NCBI GenBank assembly: GCA_044360435.1
Contig: JBIKKI010000033.1
Location: 1 to 20,167, forward strand
Origin: REEB481 sp044360435
GTDB taxonomy: Bacteria; Bacteroidota; Bacteroidia; NS11-12g; UBA955
Direction of reading: 5' to 3'
DNA length: 20,167 nucleotides
Position numbers and translations under genes: made by a program
Shown here: positions 6,511 through 15,600 of the stretch, piece by piece
Layout: every line of letters starts with the position of its first letter
Numbering within the stretch: position 1 is the stretch's first letter
Notes under the pieces: generated by a model
What the model was told of the DNA's origin: nothing
What the model saw: the letters and a program-made list of their open reading frames with translations, nothing else
Database searches by the model: none

Positions 6511-8027
6511 AGCGTTTATGGTACATAGCGCCCCTGTTTTTGTTGCAAGCCTTGCAGGCGCAACTGGATACAGCATGGATCCGCAGTGCGGGCCATGTGG
6601 CACTCATTTGTGCCGATGGAAGCTGGGGCCAACGGAACCAGTCGGGGTTCAGTGTGATTCGCAACAATTCCGGAATGCCGCTGATCCAGAAATTAGGTTT
6701 TTGGCTCACAGCCAAAGACGGCGCTGGTAACATGGTGGGTTGCACTCAGGATGTATTCTCCGATTCCACCGATTTCCAACCCGGACCATTGGGTTTACGC
6801 AGTGCTCCGCCGGCAAGTGCCGTATACTGGAACGAGGTGTTCACCGCAGATGCGGCAACTGTAGGCGCTCACCGGCAATCATTCAGAACCACCGGTTATC
6901 AGATTCCGCCCTCATTGCTGCGCTGGCCGGCGAATGGCATGCAGGGCTTTGATGCCGTGTTGGCTCCTTATGTGGACTTCGATCAAAATGGAACCTACAA
7001 TCCGCAGTCTGGCGATTACCCATATTTCACAGGAAGCAGCTGTGCCTATACACTGGTAAATGACCAGAAGAATGTGCAAACCGGTTCTGGAAAAGCTCCG
7101 GGACTAGAGGTTCAGCAGTTGGTACGTGCATTTGAAAGCGATGCTAAACATGACGCAGGCTTCATCATGCGTGTTACCATCCACAATCGATCACTCGTTT
7201 CATATTACGGGGTGAGGTTGTCATTGGTGGCGGATTTTTCCATTGGCAGCAATGCCGATGATTTCCTGCTGACCGATGTTGGAAACAATGCGCTGGTTGC
7301 CTATAACGGAGCCGCTCAGGATCCACTTTTTGGATCAGGGATTCCGGGCTGTGCGCTTATGTTCCTGAATAAAAAAGCAGGTGCATCAATTTATTTTGAA
7401 TCAGGAGCCGATGCGGTTAAGGGACAGCCGGTTCTGATGGCTGATTATTACAACCTTGCACGTGCCCGCTGGAAAACAGGAAAGCCATTGGCTTATGGAA
7501 ATGCCGGATTGGACGGGCTGTTACCCGCCGGTTTTGTGTACAGCAACGGCACCGATCCACAATTTACTTTAACCTGGAATGAATGGGAAGCTGCGAATTT
7601 CCCCGGTCGCAGAACAGGATTAATCAGCACCGAGGATTTCGATTTACCAGCAGGTGGTTCTGCACTTGTGGAGGTATCCGTAGCTGCACTCCATGGGGTA
7701 GGCAACGATCCGAAACAGGTTTCCGCACAACTTCAAACGCTCAAACAAAATGCCGCCTATTTGCTGGCGAACCAAACAATGATTCCGCAGGTTCAGAAAC
7801 CTTTGTTCCTGCAAAAAGGAGAATTGCTTGAATTGCAGCCTCCGCGCGCCAATGCGGCCATGCAACTGGACTTTTACAGGTTGAATGGTGTTAAGTTGGG
7901 CAGCTATTGCATTTTGAACGCGTCTTCCTTTAATTTGAAAAATTTGCCAGAAGAGGGCCTCATGCTGCTGATTGCAACATCAGAGAACCAAACCTCTCGA
8001 GGCATCGTAACAAAGGTTCAGAACTAA
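6507..8027 (+). CDS. Secreted protein of unknown function with a divergent T9SS-like C-terminal tail
   Basis: The 506-residue protein starts with a signal peptide (residues 1-18, cleavage after LQA) and is exported. The start overlaps the previous stop by ATGA. I do not recognise a catalytic family. A D/N/G-rich stretch (157-172, DFDQNGTYNPQSGDYP) resembles calcium-loop segments seen in Bacteroidota secreted proteins. Residues around 200-260 look like beta-sandwich sequence. The last 65 or so residues follow the strand pattern of a type A sorting domain (LDFYRLNGVKLGSY, then FNLKNLPEEGLMLLIA, then GIVTKVQN) but lack the usual YPNP opening. The gene lies between the regulator and the large type B surface protein, 30 nt upstream of the latter, so all four genes are likely cotranscribed. 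A surface-structure component or ligand of the regulator is possible, not shown. Confidence 0.75.
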   Translation: MKRLWYIAPLFLLQALQAQLDTAWIRSAGHVALICADGSWGQRNQSGFSVIRNNSGMPLIQKLGFWLTAKDGAGNMVGCTQDVFSDSTDFQPGPLGLRSAPPASAVYWNEVFTADAATVGAHRQSFRTTGYQIPPSLLRWPANGMQGFDAVLAPYVDFDQNGTYNPQSGDYPYFTGSSCAYTLVNDQKNVQTGSGKAPGLEVQQLVRAFESDAKHDAGFIMRVTIHNRSLVSYYGVRLSLVADFSIGSNADDFLLTDVGNNALVAYNGAAQDPLFGSGIPGCALMFLNKKAGASIYFESGADAVKGQPVLMADYYNLARARWKTGKPLAYGNAGLDGLLPAGFVYSNGTDPQFTLTWNEWEAANFPGRRTGLISTEDFDLPAGGSALVEVSVAALHGVGNDPKQVSAQLQTLKQNAAYLLANQTMIPQVQKPLFLQKGELLELQPPRANAAMQLDFYRLNGVKLGSYCILNASSFNLKNLPEEGLMLLIATSENQTSRGIVTKVQN

Positions 8028-8057
8028 AACATCATCTATCGAGAAAAAAACATACCC

Positions 8058-11000
8058 ATGAAAAAATATATTCTTGCGATTCTTGGATTGGCCTTATCGG
8101 CTCCCGCGGCGTTCGCGTCGCACATGATGGGGGCGGATATGAGTTACATCTGTCTGGGGAACGGGAAGTACAAGATCATTGCGAAGGTTTACCGTGATTG
8201 TCGAGGTATCTCCTTTAACAGTCCAACCACGGGTGCAACAGCAGCCGGTTGTTCTAGCACAAGTCTTGCGATGACCCGCACAAAAATCAGGGACATTACG
8301 CCTGTATGTAAAGCAACTTCAGCTCCCTGCAGCCCGCAAAATACCACTACGGGCAAAGAAGGGGTTGAAGAGCATACCTATGAGGCGACCATTGACCTGA
8401 ACCAAAACCCTTGGGCGAACTTTAAGAAGAACAATTGTTGCCAGATTACTTTTTATATCGGACAGTGCTGCCGCAACGGTGCCATCACCACCGGACAGTC
8501 CAACCAGGATTTTATCACTACCTGTATGCTGGATATCTGCAAGATTGGCAAAAAGTGCAACAGCAGCCCAAGTTTGAGTAACGAGCCCGTGGCATACCTC
8601 TGCTGCAACCAGCCTTTCTACTTCAATAATGGTGCGGTAGATACAGCAGATTTTGACTCCTTGGCTTATTCCCTCGTAAATGGTTTGCAGACGCTTTCAA
8701 CTTCTGTTTCTTATGGAAGTGGTTTTTCTGCTACCATCCCGATGACGCCTTACTGCCCTGTCCCAGGTCAGAAGAACTGCACACCTGCGCCCAATGCCAA
8801 ACCGCCAAGAGGCTTTTACCTGGACCAAGAAACAGGTGACATTATCTTTACGCCTACCGACTGTTCTGAAGTGGGTGTGGTGGTGATACAAATTGATGAA
8901 TTCCGGCGAGACAGCGCTACTAAGAAGTGGGAACTGATTGGGCGAACGCGACGAGATATGCAGTTGATTGTAACCAACTGCGGACCGAACAACCCGCCGG
9001 AAATCAAAGGAAACAATACCTATTCGGTTTGCGAAGGAGATAAAATCTGTTTCAAGATTGACGGAACGGATAAGCAGTTTACGCCATTCCAGACAAAGGC
9101 GGATACCGTCCAGATGAAGTGGAACCGCGGTATTCCCGGTGCAACCTTCACCATTACCAATCCTAAAGACCGCGAAAAGACTGCTGAATTCTGCTGGCAA
9201 ACCCGCATGGGCCAGGCCAGTGATGTATTCTACACGTTTACTGTTACCGCTGCTGATGACAACTGCCCTCGTCCTGCTACTTCCATCCGCGGTTTCCGTG
9301 TGAAGGTGAAGAAAAGGGCTTTGGCGAAAAGAACATATACCAACCTGAAGTGCGGTAGGTTTGCCTTCCACAGCCAGCCGGAAGCCAACTTCAAAGGACG
9401 GCCAAGTTATCGTTGGGAAATCCGCGACAGCCTGAACAAGGTTCAAATCTTCCCCATCAACACCAAACAAACTGATACCGTTCAGTTCAAGCGTGGCGGG
9501 AAGTACATCATCACCCACATGATCAACAACCCTGAAGATTGTCCTACCATTTATTACGATACGGTAGTCATTCCTCCGGTGTTTACCGCAGAGCTGGCTT
9601 TCGGTGCGGATACCTTTGCCTGTTACGGGTCCAGCATCACCTTTGCTCCGCGCATCACGAACGGTCCTGCTCCATACCGGTTCCGCTGGGCCACCCCGCA
9701 TGACCACCGCCCCGGCGACACGCTTAATACATTCACCGCAAAAATCACTTCTGATTCAACCATTGCCCTGTTGATTACCGACAACAATGGCTGTGTGGAT
9801 GATGATACGATTAAGGTGTACATGAAGCCGTTGCCCATTGTAGACTTGGGTCCAGACCAACGTATTTGTACTTACGAGAATACCACGTTTGATGCGCAAC
9901 ACGCCGATACCGTGCGCTACCTCTGGTATCCAACCATGGACACCACGCGTACTTTGTTGGTGCATAAAGCCAATCGCTACTCGGTGAAGGTTACAGAAAC
10001 CACATGGAAGTGCTATGGCTTCGATACCGTAAACCTCTTTGTGAACGACACCGTAGTTGCTAAAGCAGGCCCGGACAAAAACCTGTGTTTCAAAGACACA
10101 CTCCTGATTTTTGCCAACGGGCAGCCAGCCACGCAAAAGCTCAACTATACCTGGCATAACATTACCTCTAATATTCCAATGGGAACATTAAACTCCATTC
10201 GAATATTCCCAAGTACAGACCAATGTTATGAATTGTATTTATCTGTAACGCAGGATAAACATACCTGTGAGGATAAAGACACCGTTTGCGTGAAGGTGCT
10301 TAAATTACCTGACCTCAGGTCATCAGTGCCGGCAAGATGTTACGATTATGGCGACCGAAACCTCGGACTGGAAACAGGACTTGAAAGTAAGTTTGGTAAA
10401 AATGTTCGCTATTGGTGTCCCAAAGACACGCTGATGGTGAGTTTCCTTGGCAGCAGCTACATCTACAGAACCAGCAGAATTAAAAACTCAGATTTGCAGG
10501 GCGGAAACCGTCGTTCAGACATGATCTGGGTTTCATACACAGATCCGGTAACCGGTTGTTTCAATAAGGACAGCTTCCGCTTAACCACCAACGGCAACCC
10601 CATTGTTCAGCTGCGCGACAGGCTTTATTGCCAGGATAAAGGTTGTGCCCTGATGGATTCATCCATCATCATTCCAAAGGTGAAAACCGGTGCATTGTAT
10701 AATTGGAACATCTTCAACGCACCGAGTGGTGTTCCTGCTTCAACCCTCATTAAAGACAAAAATCAGGGAACAGGGTTGCCGCCAAATTATGAGTTCTGCT
10801 TTGGTGACGTGACTGAAGATTTTTATGCCGGTACTTACGATATGGCATTCTTCATCCAGGATCCAATTACCGGATGCTTCACCCGCGATACCACCCGAAT
10901 TGATATTGTGGGAGAACCCAAGGCTAAGGTGTTGAGTTTCCCCCAGGTTTGTCTGAATGACGATACCGTTGATTTGAACCAATATGTTACATTGAACGGC

Positions 11001-12539
11001 GTAACCGATCCGGTAGGTGGCCGCTGGTTTGCCATTGCCAGAAACGGCGACCGCACCGATCCGGGGCTGAATGCCGCAGTGTTGAACGGACGCTATTTCG
11101 TTCCTGCCAGCGGTGACGGTGACTGGGAATTCAAATACGTACACCTGGCAACAGGCTGTCTGGCCACAGATAGCGGAACCCTGGTGGTGAAGCAATTGCC
11201 CAAGATGACCTTGCCTGCAAACATGCGCGTTTGTAGCATTGATCCACCAATAAACCTAGCTCCAACGTTCGTTTCCCCTGTTGGTGGAACAGGTTCGTGG
11301 ACAGGCAAACGCTTGAGTGGCCCCGGAAACAGCGTGTTTACGCCCGGAACCGATAATGTTGCTTTGGTTGAAGGTCCTTATTCTCTCGTGTATAAATACA
11401 CCGATCCATTTGGCTGCAGCATTCGCGACAGTTTCCAGATTCTGGTGCAGAGCATGCCTTCACTGAGCATCCTTACGCCGAAGCCAGGCAGCATCTGCGA
11501 CGACCAGACGCTGACCCTGAACAGCAGGCTTACCTGGTCACCGGGTGTGCAATGGACCAGCATGGGCGATGGATCCTTCAGCGCTCAGGATACAAGCAGC
11601 GTGTACACACCTGGTGCCGCAGACAAGGCAACCCGCTCGGTGATGCTGAAGGTGCAAAACGTAGCACCAACACCCAATGTATGTCCTGCAGTGCGCGACA
11701 GCATCCTGGTGAACATTCATCCTTATCCGCAGGTTGATTTTACAGGCGATCCGCTACAGGGATGTGAGCCTTTGGTAAGTTCGTTTACTTCTACCGTGAA
11801 CAACCTGCCGGCTTCTACGCTGACTTATAAATGGAATTTCGGCAATGGAGATACGTCTTCACTGGCCGATGCTCCTGGAATCATTTACAAAAGCTGGGGT
11901 AAATACACAGTGACATTGACCGTAACCAATACGGCAGGTCCTTGTGAAACAACCGTAAGCAAACCTGATTATGTGGACGTTTGGCCGGTTCCGGTAGCTC
12001 AGTTTACTTCAGACCCACAGTACTATACCACCATTGCATTGCCCAAATTCCAATTCTTCAATCAAAGCTCCATCGCAGACAATTCATTGCTGCGGAACAT
12101 GTGGAATTTTGGTTCAGGAAAGGCTATCGATACCAGCACACAGCGTGACCCTGCATTTGCTTATGGCAAGGATACCGCTACTTATCTGGTTCAGTTGATT
12201 GTAAGTTCTGACAAAGGCTGTAAGGATACGGCAGTGCGCACCTTGAAAATCGGACCGGACATCATCGTGTTCATTCCCAACGCCTTTACACCCGATCAGG
12301 CTGGACCGAATTTCAACAACAACTTCAATGTAGTGGCACAGAATTTCTCCAGCTTCAGAATGGTAATTTTCAACCGCTGGGGTGAGAAGCTTTATGAAAC
12401 CAAAGACATTGACAAGGGCTGGGACGGAAAGGCCAACGGTGTTGATTGTCAACAGGATGTATATGCTTACCTGGTTGAACTGACCAGCTTTGAAGGTAAG
12501 GTGTACAAGTTCCCCGGAACCGTTACCTTGCTGCGCTAA
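8058..12539 (+). CDS. Large cell-surface protein with PKD domains and T9SS type B (gliding-motility-associated) sorting domain
   Basis: The 1493-residue protein has a signal peptide (1-20, cleavage after AFA), so the mature chain begins Ser-His. The first 320 or so residues form a cysteine-rich domain with SHMMGA, VYRDC, DITPVC and PPRGFYLD...GDIIFTP. A long array of Ig-like modules follows, with repeated GPDxxxC openings (near residues 600 and 670). Two PKD domains lie at about 1222-1307 and 1308-1400 with the WNFG(N/S)G signature. The CHU_C/type B sorting domain spans 1405-1493 and includes FIPNAFTPD, FNRWGEKLYE and GWDGK. Type B substrates are usually attached to or released at the cell surface, often as adhesins or motility-associated proteins. 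It is the last gene before a strong terminator. Its closest relative in the window is the next gene. The exact role, adhesion or otherwise, is unknown. Confidence 0.9.
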   Translation: MKKYILAILGLALSAPAAFASHMMGADMSYICLGNGKYKIIAKVYRDCRGISFNSPTTGATAAGCSSTSLAMTRTKIRDITPVCKATSAPCSPQNTTTGKEGVEEHTYEATIDLNQNPWANFKKNNCCQITFYIGQCCRNGAITTGQSNQDFITTCMLDICKIGKKCNSSPSLSNEPVAYLCCNQPFYFNNGAVDTADFDSLAYSLVNGLQTLSTSVSYGSGFSATIPMTPYCPVPGQKNCTPAPNAKPPRGFYLDQETGDIIFTPTDCSEVGVVVIQIDEFRRDSATKKWELIGRTRRDMQLIVTNCGPNNPPEIKGNNTYSVCEGDKICFKIDGTDKQFTPFQTKADTVQMKWNRGIPGATFTITNPKDREKTAEFCWQTRMGQASDVFYTFTVTAADDNCPRPATSIRGFRVKVKKRALAKRTYTNLKCGRFAFHSQPEANFKGRPSYRWEIRDSLNKVQIFPINTKQTDTVQFKRGGKYIITHMINNPEDCPTIYYDTVVIPPVFTAELAFGADTFACYGSSITFAPRITNGPAPYRFRWATPHDHRPGDTLNTFTAKITSDSTIALLITDNNGCVDDDTIKVYMKPLPIVDLGPDQRICTYENTTFDAQHADTVRYLWYPTMDTTRTLLVHKANRYSVKVTETTWKCYGFDTVNLFVNDTVVAKAGPDKNLCFKDTLLIFANGQPATQKLNYTWHNITSNIPMGTLNSIRIFPSTDQCYELYLSVTQDKHTCEDKDTVCVKVLKLPDLRSSVPARCYDYGDRNLGLETGLESKFGKNVRYWCPKDTLMVSFLGSSYIYRTSRIKNSDLQGGNRRSDMIWVSYTDPVTGCFNKDSFRLTTNGNPIVQLRDRLYCQDKGCALMDSSIIIPKVKTGALYNWNIFNAPSGVPASTLIKDKNQGTGLPPNYEFCFGDVTEDFYAGTYDMAFFIQDPITGCFTRDTTRIDIVGEPKAKVLSFPQVCLNDDTVDLNQYVTLNGVTDPVGGRWFAIARNGDRTDPGLNAAVLNGRYFVPASGDGDWEFKYVHLATGCLATDSGTLVVKQLPKMTLPANMRVCSIDPPINLAPTFVSPVGGTGSWTGKRLSGPGNSVFTPGTDNVALVEGPYSLVYKYTDPFGCSIRDSFQILVQSMPSLSILTPKPGSICDDQTLTLNSRLTWSPGVQWTSMGDGSFSAQDTSSVYTPGAADKATRSVMLKVQNVAPTPNVCPAVRDSILVNIHPYPQVDFTGDPLQGCEPLVSSFTSTVNNLPASTLTYKWNFGNGDTSSLADAPGIIYKSWGKYTVTLTVTNTAGPCETTVSKPDYVDVWPVPVAQFTSDPQYYTTIALPKFQFFNQSSIADNSLLRNMWNFGSGKAIDTSTQRDPAFAYGKDTATYLVQLIVSSDKGCKDTAVRTLKIGPDIIVFIPNAFTPDQAGPNFNNNFNVVAQNFSSFRMVIFNRWGEKLYETKDIDKGWDGKANGVDCQQDVYAYLVELTSFEGKVYKFPGTVTLLR

Positions 12540-12562
12540 GCATCTGAATGATCTACGAAATG

Positions 12563-12590
12563 GAAGGGGGGCAAAAGCCCCCCTTCTTGT
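12563..12590 (+). terminator. Strong intrinsic terminator of the sigma/surface-protein operon
   Basis: A perfect 10-bp stem (GAAGGGGGGC, 12563-12572, with GCCCCCCTTC, 12577-12586) encloses an AAAA loop and is followed by a T-rich tail (TTGTTATATTTG). It begins 23 nt after the stop of the 1493-residue gene. It ends the upstream operon and separates it from the paralogous gene. Confidence 0.85.
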
Positions 12591-12598
12591 TATATTTG
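12591..12598 (+). promoter_or_regulatory. -7 element (TAnnTTTG) of the second surface-protein gene
   Basis: TATATTTG matches TAnnTTTG exactly, and only 6 nt separate it from the ATG at 12605. The -33 region would fall inside the terminator stem and shows no TTG, so the promoter is incomplete or activator-dependent. The position relative to the ATG is nearly the same as at kmo and at the Ldh2-family gene. Confidence 0.55.
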
Positions 12599-12604
12599 TA
12601 TACC

Positions 12605-15600
12605 ATGAAGCGATTCGCATTCCGTATGATGCTGATTCTGGTGCTGAGCATCACATGTATGCAGCACAGCGCGCGCGCATCGCATGTGGTAGGCGGTGAA
12701 ATTACCTACCGGAAGCAGTCGGGAAATACGTATCAGTTTCAATTGGTGGTGTACAGAAATTGCGCCGAATGTGCATTTAATACGGAGAACTGCCCTGATA
12801 TTCCCGATCTCGACATTTTAGGCGCTCCGGGAACTTTGCAGGCAGGGCAGAAACTGGGCAGTGTTGACCTCACAAGAATCAGCATAAGCGACATTACCCC
12901 GGTATGCCGCACAGTGGCTTCTGCATGTACAACAAACCCAGGAATCAACGCCGGGGTCGAAGCCTGGATTTATTCCGGAATATTTGATTTTACCGCATTG
13001 ATGTCTGTACAGTGCAAGCTGCATGTTTCCGTGCGGATAGATGCGCGGACGGACGCCTGGGGCACTGCTGAATACTTTTACAATTATGCAGCTCTGGATT
13101 TATGCAATTATTTATCCAACAACAGCCCCCAATTAGCAGCACCTGCGTTTTATCTGTTGGCTGAAAATGAACCTTTCAGATATAATCTTCATGCCTCCGA
13201 TGAGGACGGTGATTCATTGTCGTATCATCTTGTAGCTGCGCAGAAAGGTTATGAACGCAATGTGTTGTATCCTGCAGGACTAACGCCCAAACAACCGCTG
13301 GAAGTATTTTGTGCCGGTACCGCACCTTGTCCGGTAAATCCAAGTGCCAACCCGCCAACAGGGTTGTATCTGGATTCACTGGATGGCGATTTGGTATTTA
13401 CACCTTTAACCAGCGGTTCAAGAGGTTTTCTCGTCATGGAAGTTCGGGAATGGAGAAGGATTGGCGGAGAGATGACCTTGGTAGGCACGGTGCGCAGGGA
13501 CTTACAGTATTTGGTGCTGTCTGTAAAAAATGCAGCTCCAACCTTGAAAATTGTTGGTGCCGATGAATGGCATTGTGCCGGGGAGGAATCCTGCGTTGAG
13601 GTGTACGGAAATGATCCGGCGTTCCTCGGCGTTCAGGATTCTATGTTGTTGCAGGTAGATGCCGATTTTAAAGGGTTTCAGTTCAAACAGAATAATTCAA
13701 AACGCGGCACTGCTGATGCTTCTTTTTGCTGGACTCCAAGTTCAGCACAGGTGCGCAGCACCCCTTATCGGATTACCTTTTCAGTTCGCGATCAGGCTTG
13801 TCCTTTGAATTTGCGTGCATTTTCAAGCATACGAATTCGCGTGGCCGAAAAAGTAAAAGCAGGAATGGTTTTAACTTCGGATACTTGCGGCTACCTGAAT
13901 GCCATAGGTACAGCTTCCAGTAATCATGTGGGCCATATCTATCAATGGTATTTGTTTAATGGCAAGGATGAATTGCTTGCGCAGGAAACCGGCATGCGCC
14001 CCAGGTTTAAACTGCCTGAAGGTGGTCGCTATAAGTTGCGTCTGGAATTGATTAATGCCGTTACTTCCTGTGTCAGTATTGCCGAAGACAGCATTGTTTT
14101 TCCATCGTTTACACGCCCGGAAGTAAGCATCCATGCGGCTGTGCAACTTTGTCCCGGCATACCTGGAACGGCAGTACTTCGTGTGAAGGGTGGCACCAAA
14201 CCTTTTACTGTTTTATGGGATGGCGTTTTGGGAGATTCCCTGCACGCATTCTTCATGCCGTCCAATCCTTTGAAATCGTACCGAAAAGAAATACAGCTTT
14301 TGGACCATTTGGGTTGTTCTGTAAACACGCGTTTGCTGGTGCAGCCCCATCCTTATGAACCTATAAACTTTGCTGATACCGCCATTTGCAGCAGTGCGCC
14401 TGATTTATTGCTGCGGCCATTGTGCACTTCATCCGCAACGTTGAATGTGCAACTGCTTCAGGGAACTTCGGCTTTGGCCGGGCAATGGCCCAACCTCCGG
14501 TTGCGGCATCAGGGAAATGTTGGCGTAAACAGGCTCTTGGCCTATTGTACCGATGCATTTGGCTGTATACGCCGTGATACGGCAGAAATTACCATTACCC
14601 AGTTGCCTGTTCATGGCATTGGCGAACTTCCTGATTTATGTGAAGGTCAGGCTGTGCTTGACTTGCGGAGGGAAAGTGGATTGCGGCTTACGGGGGGAAC
14701 CTGGCAGGTCAACGGGAATCCAATTTCCGGAGATACACTCACCACGGCACAGCTGCTCCCGGGCGTTATAGACATCACGTACCGCTGGCAGGGTGGAGGT
14801 TGTGTCATTGAACACCAGCAGCAATTTCAAGTGAAGCCAAAACCAACGCTTTCTCTGAATACGCAAATGCCGGAGGTGCTTTGTGCAGCTAGGGCCCAGT
14901 ATTTGGAACTCAAGGCTCAGCCATCTGGCGGTGATTGGTATGGCAGCGGGGTGCAGGGGGATTTATTGCATGTTCCGGCAACAGCCGGCACGCTGCTCGC
15001 GGTTTATCATTACGAAGATCCTCAGCATCATTGTGCGGATACGCTTCATTACCAACTCAAAACGGTGCTTCCACCCAAGTTCACACGTCTGGAGGGTTAT
15101 GAAACAGCGATTTGTGCAGGTTCCTTTCTGGACATCACGGTGCAGTCCAATCACGGCAACCGATTTAACTTCTTCAGCAATCAGGAAGATGCGCTGTCGA
15201 AAACCTCAGGTACTCAAACACGATTCAGTCCCTTGCCAATGGCCGGAACCGCTTCTGTGCGCATCACTGCTAAATCAGAGAATGTTTGTCCTGATGCAGA
15301 TACCGTGCTTCCTGTAAAGGTGAAAACCATGCCGGTGCTCAGCGCACAATTTGCGGCAACTCAAGGCTGCGCACCTTTTGAAACGCAGGCAAGCCTTTTT
15401 GCGCCAGGCGCTGTGTTTCCTGATCAATACCGCTGGATCAGCACCGCTGAAATACAAGCTGCCGGCGCCCATCAATTCCGCTTGCGCGTTGCCGAACCCG
15501 GTGTTTATCCCTTGTCGCTCTACCTGGAACAAGAAGGGTGTTCCCAAACCATCTTGTTGCCTGATTCCATCCGTGTATATGCAACGCCCAGCGCAGCATT

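Noticed and set aside
8697..9707. Long open frame on the minus strand inside the 1493-residue gene
   Set aside because: It is antisense to clearly conserved type B protein sequence, shows no domain, and reflects codon bias of the real gene.
12548..12604. In-frame upstream ATG extending the second surface protein by 19 residues
   Set aside because: The extension would be encoded by the terminator hairpin and would bury the signal peptide. The ATG at 12605 gives a standard signal peptide and sits behind a -7 element.
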